Source of the DNA: Candidatus Zhuqueibacterota bacterium
Lineage (GTDB): Bacteria > BS750m-G25
Direction of reading: 5' to 3'
DNA: 64,000 nt
Assembly: GCA_016783505.1 (NCBI GenBank)
Contig: JADHWK010000006.1
Location: 20,276-84,275, forward strand
The notes under the pieces are model-generated. The model was not told where the DNA came from. It saw nothing but the letters and a program-made list of their open reading frames with translations, and searched no databases. The position numbers were made by a program, and so were the translations under genes. The stretch's first letter is position 1. Every line of letters starts with the position of its first letter. Of the stretch, positions 53,885-63,184 are shown one piece after another.

Positions 53885-56107
53885 TTGCTAAGGTTTAGTA
53901 TTTATGAAGGAGCAGCCATGAAAAGCACAATCTGTAAGGTATTTATCCTGTCCCTCGTTTTTTACCTGGCCGGTTGTTATGAAAAGCAAAGGATATGGGT
54001 CCTGGAAGGGCCGGAAAGCCCCCCCAAAATTTTAAGCCACGATCTTTCCCTTGAAATTGACCCTACCAATCATACCTTGAAGGCTACCGACCAATTTCAG
54101 ACCCAGGGATCCAAGGGGGGCCAGTTCTTCTTTTTTCTGAACAAAAACCTGTCCATTGAAAGCTTAGCCCTTGAGGGGACAGGGGTGATCTTTGAGACCG
54201 CGGACACCTTTAACGTAAGAGACTATGAAAAAGTGGTGGACGAGGGGGTAATAGAGGCCTACGGGCGCGCCAGGCTGATTACTTTCCCCCTTCCCCAGAG
54301 TGGGGACAGTTCCTTTTCGGTAACGGTTGCCTATCGAGGGATTATCTACGACACCCTGGGGGTAGCCCGGTTCTCCAGGGGGGAGGTGGCCGATCAGACC
54401 ACCGGTTTAATCGGGGATGAGGGGGTCTACCTGAGCCCCGACGGATTCTGGTATCCTAAGGTCCCGGAGTCCTTCTCTACTTTTAAGGTGACCTCCCTCA
54501 CCCCGGTGGATTTTGAGACCGTCACCCAGGGAAAGCGAATCCTTCACCAGCTTCAAGGGGACAAGCTCAGGACCGTCTGGGAAGCGGTCCATCCCTCCGA
54601 TGGCCTTTACTTCATCGCCGGTCGCTATGAAGTGACCCGGGAGGATCATAACGGGGTGATGGTCTACGCTTTCTTCTTCCCCGAAGAACGGGAGCTGGTT
54701 CCCCAGTACATCGGTGCCGTTAAACGGTATCTGGATATGTACAGCCGGATGTTGGGTCCCTATCCCTACGCCAAGTTTGCGGTGGTGGAGAACTTCTTTC
54801 CTACCGGCTATGGCATGCCCTCCTACACGTTGCTGGGAAGAGCGGTCATCCGATTGCCGTTTATTGTTTACACCTCCCTGGGGCATGAAGTGCTTCACAA
54901 CTGGTGGGGCAATTCGGTGTTTGTGAACTATGCCACCGGAAACTGGTGTGAGGGGCTGACCACTTACTTAGCCGATTATTACTATAAAGAACAGCAAAGC
55001 CCCGAGGCGGCTGAGGGATACCGGAAGGGGCTACTCAAGGATTATTATAGCTATGTTAATCCTGACAACGACTTTCCCCTGATCCAGTTCAGGGAGCGTA
55101 CCACCCCGGCCACCCGGGCGGTGGGCTACGGGAAGGCGGCCATGGTGTTCCACATGATGAGGAAGATGATCGGGGATCAAAATTTTTTCCTTGCCTTAAA
55201 GAATATCGTCCGGGAAAAGAGCTGGCAGAAGGCCTCGTGGGCGGACTTTCAAAGGGTTTTTGAAGAGCAGGCCGGCGAGGACTTTTCCTGGTTTTTCCGC
55301 CAGTGGGTAACCGAGGGGGGAGCCCCAACACTTGTTCTTAAGAAGGTAGATTACGTTCAGTTGGGGGGAGTCAATCAGTTTAATATCCACCTGACCCAGG
55401 AAGGGAAGTTTTACCGGCTGCTGGTGCCCATTCGTTTGACCACCGAGAGCGGGTCGGTGGATACGGCGGTCTGGCATGACGGTGGGGTGAAGGTGATCAC
55501 CCTGGAAACAAAAGGGAAACCCATCTCACTGGAGATTGATCCCGACTTCGATATCTTCCGGCGGCTGGACCGGGGTGAAATCGCCCCCACCTTAAGTTTG
55601 GTGCTGGGGGATAAAAACCAACTGATTATCTTACCAACAGGAACGACCGAAGAGAAAAAGCAAGCCTACGCCGGGATCGCCGGGCGGCTGGGACGTACGG
55701 GAGAAGCGGTAGTAGTGCCCGACACCGGGGTCACCGAAGATCAATTGCGGGGAAATTCCTTTCTCCTGCTGGGGGGGCCCGGGGAAAACAGGGTGGTGGA
55801 TGCGTTGGGACCTCCAAGTTACGATTTTGCTTTGACCGTAAAAGGGTATTCTTTAGTCGGACGGGAATATAAAGACGGGGATTTCAGCGTAATGGTGGCC
55901 CGCTACAACCCCTGGAACCCTGATAAGGGGGTGGTGATCTACGCCGGTTTAAGCCCGGCGGGGATTTCTGCCGCCGGCGGCAAACTGATCCACTACGGGA
56001 AATATAGCTATTTGGCCTTTGACGGTGGGAAAAATGTGGCCAAGGGGATCTGGAGGGTGACTGAAAGTCCTCTGGTTTACAGATTTAAACCTGGGTCCGA
56101 AAATTAA
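53885..56107 (+). CDS. M1-family metallopeptidase, probable lipoprotein
   Basis: 'LVFYLAGCYEK' lipobox; 'SLGHEVLHNWWGNSVFVNYATGNWCEGLTTYLADYYYKE' (HExxH...E); likely start 53918. Confidence 0.88.
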   Translation: MLRFSIYEGAAMKSTICKVFILSLVFYLAGCYEKQRIWVLEGPESPPKILSHDLSLEIDPTNHTLKATDQFQTQGSKGGQFFFFLNKNLSIESLALEGTGVIFETADTFNVRDYEKVVDEGVIEAYGRARLITFPLPQSGDSSFSVTVAYRGIIYDTLGVARFSRGEVADQTTGLIGDEGVYLSPDGFWYPKVPESFSTFKVTSLTPVDFETVTQGKRILHQLQGDKLRTVWEAVHPSDGLYFIAGRYEVTREDHNGVMVYAFFFPEERELVPQYIGAVKRYLDMYSRMLGPYPYAKFAVVENFFPTGYGMPSYTLLGRAVIRLPFIVYTSLGHEVLHNWWGNSVFVNYATGNWCEGLTTYLADYYYKEQQSPEAAEGYRKGLLKDYYSYVNPDNDFPLIQFRERTTPATRAVGYGKAAMVFHMMRKMIGDQNFFLALKNIVREKSWQKASWADFQRVFEEQAGEDFSWFFRQWVTEGGAPTLVLKKVDYVQLGGVNQFNIHLTQEGKFYRLLVPIRLTTESGSVDTAVWHDGGVKVITLETKGKPISLEIDPDFDIFRRLDRGEIAPTLSLVLGDKNQLIILPTGTTEEKKQAYAGIAGRLGRTGEAVVVPDTGVTEDQLRGNSFLLLGGPGENRVVDALGPPSYDFALTVKGYSLVGREYKDGDFSVMVARYNPWNPDKGVVIYAGLSPAGISAAGGKLIHYGKYSYLAFDGGKNVAKGIWRVTESPLVYRFKPGSEN

Positions 56108-56214
56108 ACACTGAAAATCACTGAATTGTTGATTGCTAATTGTTAAAACCGAGGCTCCTGCAGCAATCAGCAATTAGCAATCATTTCACTATCGTTTAGT
56201 GTTTTCCGAATCTA
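56107..56214. repeat. MITE-like intergenic repeat, family M1 copy 4
   Basis: 'aaacactgaaaatcactgaattgttgattgctaattg...caattagcaatcatttcactatcgtttagtgttttcc'; TIR-like ends. Confidence 0.75.
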
Positions 56215-56271
56215 GATTTAACGACCTTTGCTTCAGTATTTACTCTGGTTTACAAATTCGAAGGAGACGCT

Positions 56272-58296
56272 ATGGAGACGGAAAAGCCTATTCAGCTTCC
56301 CAAGAATGCCTTTACTGAACTGAAGCCCGGGGAGACCTATACCCCCATCATTACCGCTGAAAGAGGGGTGGCCGAGCTTACCCTCCGTTCGGTGGTTTTT
56401 GGACTGCTGATGGCGGTGCTGTTCTCGGGGGCGGCCGCCTACATTGCCCTCAAGCTGGGCCAGGGGATCGAAACTGCTATTCCCATTGCCATCCTGGCGG
56501 TGGGCTACTCGGCGATGTTGGCCCGCAAAAGCACCCTGATCGAGAATGTCAATATCCTGGCCATCGGGGCCACCTCGGGGATCATCGTGGGGGGATCGGT
56601 GTTCGTCATGCCCGCCATTTACATACTCGGAGTAGAACATCTATCCAGTTTCTTCCAAATTTGCCTGGTGCCCCTGTTCGGGGCTGTTCTCGGAGCCCTG
56701 TTCTTGATCCCTTTTCGGCGTTACTTCGTCGCTGACCAGCATGGTAAACTCCCCTTTCCCGAGGCCACCGCTACCACCGAGGTATTGGTGACCGGGGAGA
56801 GGGGGGGCAAACAAGCCAAGGTGCTGGTCTATGCCATGGCTATCGGGGGCCTTTTTGACTTTATCGGACCCTCCATGCATGCCTGGGCCGAGAATTTCAC
56901 CACCTCCCTCATCGGTGCCCTCTCCACTTTGACCCACAAAATAAAAGCCGTCTTCTCGCTGAACACCTCAGCGGCCATCTGCGGGCTGGGTTACCTCATT
57001 GGGGTCCGCTACGCCGCTATCATCCTGGCCGGGTCCATGATGTCCTGGTTTGTGCTGGTCCCCCTGTTCGCCCACCTGGGAGGCTTTATCCAGGGACCCA
57101 TTTCCCCTGACCTACAGCCTTTATCGAAGATGAGCGCCGAAGATATTTTCTACAACTACGCCCGCTACGTAGGCATCGGTGGCATTTTCGCCGCCGGTCT
57201 TATTTCGATCCTAAAAATGTCATCGGTGATCGTCAAGGCCCTCCGCCAGGCGTTCGGTGAGATCTTCCGGTCCCGTGGGAAAGAAAGTGGGGAACCCGCT
57301 GAGCTCACTCGCACCGACCGGGACATAAGGATGGCCACCGTGTTCGGGTGGATTTTGGGGGTGTCGTTTTTACTCTGGATCTATTTTCGCTTCGTGGTGC
57401 TGGTGGGCCAGACCAACCCTACGGCCCTCTCCTTGGTCTCGATCCTGATAACCTTGGTGATCGCCTTCCTGTTTGCCTCGGTCTCGGCGTGGGCGGTGGC
57501 CATGATCAGCGTTACCCCCATCTCGGGGATGACGTTGATGACGCTCATAATCTCGGCGGTCCTTCTGTCCCAGCTCGGCCTGGGAGGTCCCGGGGGGATG
57601 CTGGCTACCCTCCTCATCGGTGGGGTGGTGTGCACGGCTCTCTCCATGACGGCCACCCTGGTGACCGAATTTAAGATCGGTTACTGGCTGGGGGCCACCC
57701 CCCGCACTATCCAGTGGTCAAACATCCTCGCAGCAGTGGTATCCTCAGTTACGGTGACGGCGGTGATTATCCTTCTGGCCAAGGTGTATGGGTTTTCTCC
57801 CAGTGCTGTCCATCCCCAGCCGATGCCCGCCCCCCAGGCCAATGCCATGGCGGCCGTCCTCTCCAGCCTCATGGGGGGAGGTCAGGCCCCCTGGTTCCTC
57901 TACGGGCTGGGGGTGGTGTTCGCCGTTATCGTGGAGATGGTGGGGGTTTCGGGGCTGGCCTTCGCCCTGGGAATGTACCTTCCCATCGAGCTCAACTCGC
58001 CCATCCTGATGGGGGCCATCGTCGCCTGGCTGGTCAAGAAATCATCCTCAGAAGAGGGGACCTCAAAGGCCCGCCATGATAAGGGGCTCCTGATCGCCTC
58101 GGGGCTGATCGCCGGCGGGGCCATTATCGGGGTAGTATCGGCCCTCCTCAAATTTATCGAGGATAAATACCGGTTGGTCATCGTTCCCGACCTGGCCAAT
58201 ACCGGCCCCTGGGGCAACTGGCTGGGACTGGCGATGTTCTTAGGGCTCTGCGTCTATATCTACTGGGATTCCTGCCGGGCGAAGGGAAATAATTGA
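56272..58296 (+). CDS. OPT-family oligopeptide transporter
   Basis: 'ELTLRSVVFGLLMAVLFSGAAAYIALKLGQGIETAIPIAILAVGYSAML...ENVNILAIGATSGIIVGGSVFVMPAIYIL'. Confidence 0.92.
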   Translation: METEKPIQLPKNAFTELKPGETYTPIITAERGVAELTLRSVVFGLLMAVLFSGAAAYIALKLGQGIETAIPIAILAVGYSAMLARKSTLIENVNILAIGATSGIIVGGSVFVMPAIYILGVEHLSSFFQICLVPLFGAVLGALFLIPFRRYFVADQHGKLPFPEATATTEVLVTGERGGKQAKVLVYAMAIGGLFDFIGPSMHAWAENFTTSLIGALSTLTHKIKAVFSLNTSAAICGLGYLIGVRYAAIILAGSMMSWFVLVPLFAHLGGFIQGPISPDLQPLSKMSAEDIFYNYARYVGIGGIFAAGLISILKMSSVIVKALRQAFGEIFRSRGKESGEPAELTRTDRDIRMATVFGWILGVSFLLWIYFRFVVLVGQTNPTALSLVSILITLVIAFLFASVSAWAVAMISVTPISGMTLMTLIISAVLLSQLGLGGPGGMLATLLIGGVVCTALSMTATLVTEFKIGYWLGATPRTIQWSNILAAVVSSVTVTAVIILLAKVYGFSPSAVHPQPMPAPQANAMAAVLSSLMGGGQAPWFLYGLGVVFAVIVEMVGVSGLAFALGMYLPIELNSPILMGAIVAWLVKKSSSEEGTSKARHDKGLLIASGLIAGGAIIGVVSALLKFIEDKYRLVIVPDLANTGPWGNWLGLAMFLGLCVYIYWDSCRAKGNN

Positions 58297-58330
58297 CGGT
58301 GTCTAATCTCAAAAAACGGGGATTTGATCT

Positions 58331-58351
58331 AACAGAGTTTGTAACCCTGTT
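58331..58351. repeat. REP palindrome type B (one mismatch) AACAGAGTT-TGT-AACCCTGTT
   Basis: Preceded by half type A element GACGGTGTC at 58295-58303. Confidence 0.7.
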
Positions 58352-58445
58352 TAGTATACCATTTTTCTAAACTTTTGATATTTCATCGGAAATTTGGGGT
58401 AAAAATGATTTTTTTGAAAGACACCGTCACAGACGGTGTCTGATT
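58352..58445. repeat. Direct repeat, left copy, flanking RAYT/RM/HEPN island; includes type A REP GACACCGTC-ACA-GACGGTGTC (58420-58440)
   Basis: Aligns over about 90 bp with 63066-63150. Confidence 0.75.
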
Positions 58446-58465
58446 TGTTTTGTTAATATCCGATC

Positions 58466-58488
58466 AAACAGGGTTTGTAACCCTGTTT
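58466..58488. repeat. REP palindrome type B AAACAGGGTT-TGT-AACCCTGTTT
   Basis: 10-3-10 perfect inverted repeat; identical copy at 59176-59198. Confidence 0.85.
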
Positions 58489-58528
58489 TGAAATTACTTT
58501 TCAAAAGTGAATTTATGGGGAAAAGGTT

Positions 58529-59113
58529 ATGAGAAGACATTGGTTTAAGGAAGATCAATATCCGTATTTCATCACTAACACCATTGTGGATTGGATAAAT
58601 GTGTTTTATTACAAAAACACTATAAATATCATTATTGACAGTTTTCATCATTTTCAAAGGGAAAGGGAAGTTGACTTTATTGCCTTTGGTATCATGCCCT
58701 CACATCTTCACTACATTCCTTTTCCTCGGAATCCTGACTATACTATTAGCCACATGCAGAGGGACTTCAAGAAGTTTACTTCAAAACGGATAGTGGAGTC
58801 TCTTCAAAATTCGGAATTAATTTTGTCACCATTTTTCCAGAGACTTTCGCCAAAATTGGAGGAAAGGGTGTCAATTCTTTTGACATTTGAGAGGGCAGGG
58901 AAGATCGCTAATCAGAATTTTAAAGTCTGGTTTTCCGATGACAAACCGGAGGTGATCCTGACGGAGCAATTTCTGCGTCAGAAGATCGAGTATATTCACA
59001 ATAACCCTGTACAAAAAGGAATTGTCATACATCCCTGGGAATATCCATATTCCAGTGCCAGAAATTATTTCCTGGATGATGAATCGTTTTTCAAGGTTCT
59101 GAAGGATTGGTGA
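58529..59113 (+). mobile_element. REP-associated tyrosine transposase (RAYT) ORF
   Basis: 'FITNTIVDWINVF', 'FIAFGIMPSHLHYIPFP' (HxH), 'EYIHNNPVQKGIVIHPWEYPYSSARNYF'. Confidence 0.88.
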
Positions 59114-59122
59114 GTTGTTTAA

Positions 59123-59143
59123 GACACCGTCACAGACGGTGTC
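59123..59143. repeat. REP palindrome type A GACACCGTC-ACA-GACGGTGTC
   Basis: Identical to 58420-58440. Confidence 0.85.
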
Positions 59144-59175
59144 TAATCGAATAATGATACTGAAAAATACAGATC

Positions 59176-59198
59176 AAACAGGGTTTGTAACCCTGTTT
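59176..59198. repeat. REP palindrome type B AAACAGGGTT-TGT-AACCCTGTTT
   Basis: Identical to 58466-58488. Confidence 0.85.
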
Positions 59199-59376
59199 GA
59201 AAAAAACCGATGTTTTGAATTTACGGGAAATAAAAACAACTTGCTTTTCGAAAAGAAAATTATTAACTTGCAAAGGATCTTTAACAGAGGTGTTATAGAA
59301 CAGAGTATCAAGAAATTTATACCTATGATGACCAGTATGATCGGATCGAATGGTTGGCGAATATCGAGCCATAATA

Positions 59377-62253
59377 ATGAGAACTGAAGCAAAAACTAAG
59401 ATTGCTTTTTTCGTCAACAAATTCAAAAACGACTATTCCTACTACAAGTCAGCCCGATATGACGAAGCCAAGACCAGGGCCGAGTTCATCGAGCCCTTCT
59501 GGGAAGTGCTGGGCTGGGATGTCCGAAATTTAAAAGGAGTGATCCACTCCCAGAGGGATGTCATCATTGAAGATAGAACCAAAGTAAGGAAATCGCTGAA
59601 GAGGCCCGACTACGGCTTCCGGATTGAAGGGAAGACCAAATTCTTCCTCGAAGCCAAAAAGCCCGCCATTGACTTGACCGACCCCGAGCCCGTGTTCCAG
59701 GCCAAGCGCTACGCCTGGTCCACCAACGAGGTCAACTTTGCCGTCCTTACCGATTTTGAGGAGTTCCGCCTCTTCGACTGCACCTCCAGGCCCCTCATCA
59801 ATAGTCCTGGCAGGGGTCTTATCAAAACGTTCGATTTGAAATACACCGATTACCTGGAAAAATTCGATTTGATCTGGGAAACCTTCTCCAAGGGGGCTGT
59901 CGCCGGGGGGAGTTTTGAAAGGTTACTTCCAAAGGACAGGCGATTTTTGAAAGAGCGGAAGTCGGTTGACAAGGCTTTTCTCGAGGACCTGAGCGGCTGG
60001 CGGGAGGCGTTGGCCAGGAACATCGCCATCCGCAACCGGCGGCTGTCGGTCTACGAGCTGAACGAAGCTGTCCAGCGGCTTCTGGACCGCCTCATCTTCA
60101 TCCGGGTGTGTGAGGATCGGAATATCGAGACCGAGGAGGTGCTGAGGGGGATTCTGAATAAATGGACGGCTGAAAAAGAGGCCCCCCTCTTCTGTTATCT
60201 GGTGGACAAGTTCCAAAAGTCCCTTAACCCCCAATACAACGGTCTCCTCTTTGACCACCATTTTCTGGAGGACCTGGAGATTGACAACCGGGTTTTGAAG
60301 GAGATCATCGAAAACCTATACTACCCCAAATCCCCCTACCAGTTCGATGTCCTGGGGGTGGAGCTTTTGGGCAGTATTTATGAGCGTTTTCTTGGCAAGA
60401 CCCTTAGGCTGACGCCCCAGCATCACGTCAAGGTTGAAGAGAAACCCGAGGTGCGGAAGGCGGGAGGGGTCTACTACACCCCGAAGTACATCGTTGACTA
60501 CATCGTGGACAATACGGTGGGGAAGTTGATTGAGGGCAAGACCCCTAAAGAAATCCGCAAGCTTAAGTTTCTGGACCCAGCCTGCGGCTCCGGTTCCTTT
60601 CTCCTGGGCGCCTTCCAAAAGCTCATAGACTACCACGTCGAATATTACAAAAACCATCCCCGACAGATCAAAAAGGGGTATCCCTATCCTGAATGCTATC
60701 AGCAGGATGGCAAGTGGAAGCTGTCCGTTCATAAGAAGGCGGAGATTCTGGTCAATAACATCTACGGGGTGGACATTGACCGGCAGGCCGTTGAAGTGAC
60801 CATCATGAGCCTTTACCTAAAGGTGCTGGAGGATGAGGCCTATTCCAGCCTGTTCAAGCAGGCCCTGCTCCCGGAGATGACGGGCAACATCAAGTGCGGC
60901 AATTCCCTCATCGGGACGGACGTCTTTTCCCAGGGAACCCTGTTCGATGAGGACGAGGAGCGACGCATCAACGCCTTCGACTGGGAGGATGGGATACACG
61001 GGTTCGGGGATATTATGGAAAAGGGAGGGTTTGACTGTGTGATCGGGAATCCGCCGTATGTTGTTCTTTCAAAAGAGGGATTTGATGAAAGGGTTATTAA
61101 ATATTTAGGACAACAATTTAAGGAAGTTACCTATCAACTTGATTCATACTTGCTATTTATGGTGCAAGCAGTCCGCCTTTCGAAAAGTCTGATTGGTTAT
61201 ATCGTGCCGAACGCCTACTTAGGCAACCTAAAAATAGTCGAATTTCGGAAGTGGTTGCTTCGAAACACTTCTATCAAACAGGTAGTGATGTTACCTCCGG
61301 ATGTTTTCGAGGGCGCTGTGGTCGACACGACAATTATAGTCTTTTCAACGAAAGTTAGTTCTATAAATGAGATCGAGGTCTTTAAATGTGTAAATGGAAT
61401 GACAAAACATCTATATTCCCTTCTGCAGAATGATTTTCTTCGCACGCCTGAAGCAAAAATCAATATCCATATCGAACCACGAATTCAGAAAATTATTGAT
61501 AAAATCCTTAAGCTAACAGAACCATTGCGCAGTTATCTTGAAATAAACCGAGGCGTCCATGCCTACAGGACGGATGGCTATGGCAAGTCCAAGTTTTCCA
61601 AAGGATTTCAAACTCAACGTGATTACGACGAAAGAAGTTATCATTCAAGCATAAAAAAAGACAAAACATATAAAATCGAAGTTAGGGGGAAGAACATTTT
61701 CCGTTATTATCACACAGACATGTGTGAGTACATAAGCTATGGCGATTGGTTAGCAGAGCCAAGAGATATTCGTTTCTTTAATCAACCACGTATATACGTT
61801 AGAAAGATTGTCGGGGAGACGCTTTACGCTGCTTTCAGTGATAGTGAAAACATTCCAGATCAGTCTGTGTATATTGGCATCTTGCGAGATACCACAACAC
61901 TCAGATTAGAGTTCTTTTTAGGAATCATCAACTCAAAGTTAATGGTGTTTTTATTCCGTTATATGAATAATGAATTTGATACTTTATTTCCTCAAATTAA
62001 AGTAACTGAGTTTAAACAGCTTCCAATCCGCACCATTGATTTTTCCAATCCCAAAGAGGTGAAGATGAACGATAAGCTGGTTTCTCTGGTGGATAGAATG
62101 TTGGATTTGAACAAACGGAAAAATGCCCTCAAGAGCGAAACCGAGCGCACCCGCCTGCAACGGCAGATTGATGCGACGGACAGGAAGATTGATGATCTTG
62201 TGTATCAATTATATGATTTGACAGAGAAAGATATTAAAATTATAAGAAATTAA
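59377..62253 (+). CDS. Type IIG restriction-modification enzyme (Eco57I-like: nuclease, N6-adenine methylase, specificity domain)
   Basis: 'RPDYGFRIEGKTKFFLEAKKP' (PD-ExK), 'LDPACGSGSFLLGAFQKLIDYH', 'FDCVIGNPPYVVL'; the six-frame track starts at 59350, ATG at 59377 preferred. Confidence 0.92.
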   Translation: MRTEAKTKIAFFVNKFKNDYSYYKSARYDEAKTRAEFIEPFWEVLGWDVRNLKGVIHSQRDVIIEDRTKVRKSLKRPDYGFRIEGKTKFFLEAKKPAIDLTDPEPVFQAKRYAWSTNEVNFAVLTDFEEFRLFDCTSRPLINSPGRGLIKTFDLKYTDYLEKFDLIWETFSKGAVAGGSFERLLPKDRRFLKERKSVDKAFLEDLSGWREALARNIAIRNRRLSVYELNEAVQRLLDRLIFIRVCEDRNIETEEVLRGILNKWTAEKEAPLFCYLVDKFQKSLNPQYNGLLFDHHFLEDLEIDNRVLKEIIENLYYPKSPYQFDVLGVELLGSIYERFLGKTLRLTPQHHVKVEEKPEVRKAGGVYYTPKYIVDYIVDNTVGKLIEGKTPKEIRKLKFLDPACGSGSFLLGAFQKLIDYHVEYYKNHPRQIKKGYPYPECYQQDGKWKLSVHKKAEILVNNIYGVDIDRQAVEVTIMSLYLKVLEDEAYSSLFKQALLPEMTGNIKCGNSLIGTDVFSQGTLFDEDEERRINAFDWEDGIHGFGDIMEKGGFDCVIGNPPYVVLSKEGFDERVIKYLGQQFKEVTYQLDSYLLFMVQAVRLSKSLIGYIVPNAYLGNLKIVEFRKWLLRNTSIKQVVMLPPDVFEGAVVDTTIIVFSTKVSSINEIEVFKCVNGMTKHLYSLLQNDFLRTPEAKINIHIEPRIQKIIDKILKLTEPLRSYLEINRGVHAYRTDGYGKSKFSKGFQTQRDYDERSYHSSIKKDKTYKIEVRGKNIFRYYHTDMCEYISYGDWLAEPRDIRFFNQPRIYVRKIVGETLYAAFSDSENIPDQSVYIGILRDTTTLRLEFFLGIINSKLMVFLFRYMNNEFDTLFPQIKVTEFKQLPIRTIDFSNPKEVKMNDKLVSLVDRMLDLNKRKNALKSETERTRLQRQIDATDRKIDDLVYQLYDLTEKDIKIIRN

Positions 62254-62279
62254 AACCTAGCTAGTTAAGTAATATAACC

Positions 62280-63050
62280 ATGTTTGAAGACTACATAAAA
62301 GAACAAAGAGACCTTTTGGATTTTTTAAGGAATGAATATAGTAAATTTCCTGCTCTCCAGTTGCCAGATTTTAAGACAAATGGATCAAGGATTAAAAATA
62401 ATACTAACAAGTGGTGGGAAGAAATAAAGAATTGTGCTGAAGAAATTAGGTATTCTTTTGCATTTATGAATGCATATAATCAATTGTCAAAAAAATATCA
62501 CGAAAATTTAGAATCAAGTAATTTTGAGAGAGGCTACGAAATATTACTTTTTGAACAACCATTTTGGATTCGAAATCTTTTAGATAGATTATACTCTTTT
62601 AGAGAAAAAATAGCCCATTTAATTTTTTATCTATTTGACAAAAGACTAACGATAAAGAAGAAAAAAAATAATAGTAAATATGAGCGGCGCGATATAAGTT
62701 TTCATAATATTCAAGAATCTGTCAGTGTTGTGAAAAGTGGAATGGAATGGCTCAATTCAAATGATATAAATAAAGTAAAACAAATATTATCCGTATTAAA
62801 ATCTGAACAAATTGAAAATCTGCTTAGAATTCGTCATGCTTTTGTACACAGGTCTAAACCTGCAATTAATTCAACTAGTTCTGGAATTATAATAGAAAGT
62901 GGCGAATGGATAGATGATAATAAATTTTTGCTTAATATTGAAGAAGAAAGCGATATCAAGTATAATCATATTAAGGATGAAATATTAAAGATTTGGACCA
63001 TTATGAAAAAGGAAGTTAATGAGATTTCAAAATTAGATTTTTTCCAATAA
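62280..63050 (+). CDS. HEPN-motif hypothetical protein next to the type IIG enzyme
   Basis: 'ENLLRIRHAFVHRSKPAIN' (Rx4H motif); helical, AT-rich gene; 26 nt after the RM gene. Confidence 0.6.
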   Translation: MFEDYIKEQRDLLDFLRNEYSKFPALQLPDFKTNGSRIKNNTNKWWEEIKNCAEEIRYSFAFMNAYNQLSKKYHENLESSNFERGYEILLFEQPFWIRNLLDRLYSFREKIAHLIFYLFDKRLTIKKKKNNSKYERRDISFHNIQESVSVVKSGMEWLNSNDINKVKQILSVLKSEQIENLLRIRHAFVHRSKPAINSTSSGIIIESGEWIDDNKFLLNIEEESDIKYNHIKDEILKIWTIMKKEVNEISKLDFFQ

Positions 63051-63065
63051 AAATATATATCAATT

Positions 63066-63150
63066 TAGTATTTTCCCAAATTTGATATTTTATCAGAGTT
63101 TTGGGGTAATAAAGATTTTTAAAAGACACCGTTACAAACGGTGTCTGATC
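63066..63150. repeat. Direct repeat, right copy; includes REP GACACCGTT-ACA-AACGGTGTC (63125-63145)
   Basis: Aligns with 58352-58445; stem has a compensatory C:G to T:A change. Confidence 0.75.
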
Positions 63151-63184
63151 ATTGAATATAAGTAACTTTTAATTTAACACCTTA

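Noticed and set aside
59115-59387. 90-aa ORF between RAYT and the RM gene
   Set aside because: Starts in REP palindromes and overlaps the RM start; no domain. An alternative frame ('YRTEYQEIYTYDDQYDRIEWLANIEP') may be a gene remnant but is too short to assign
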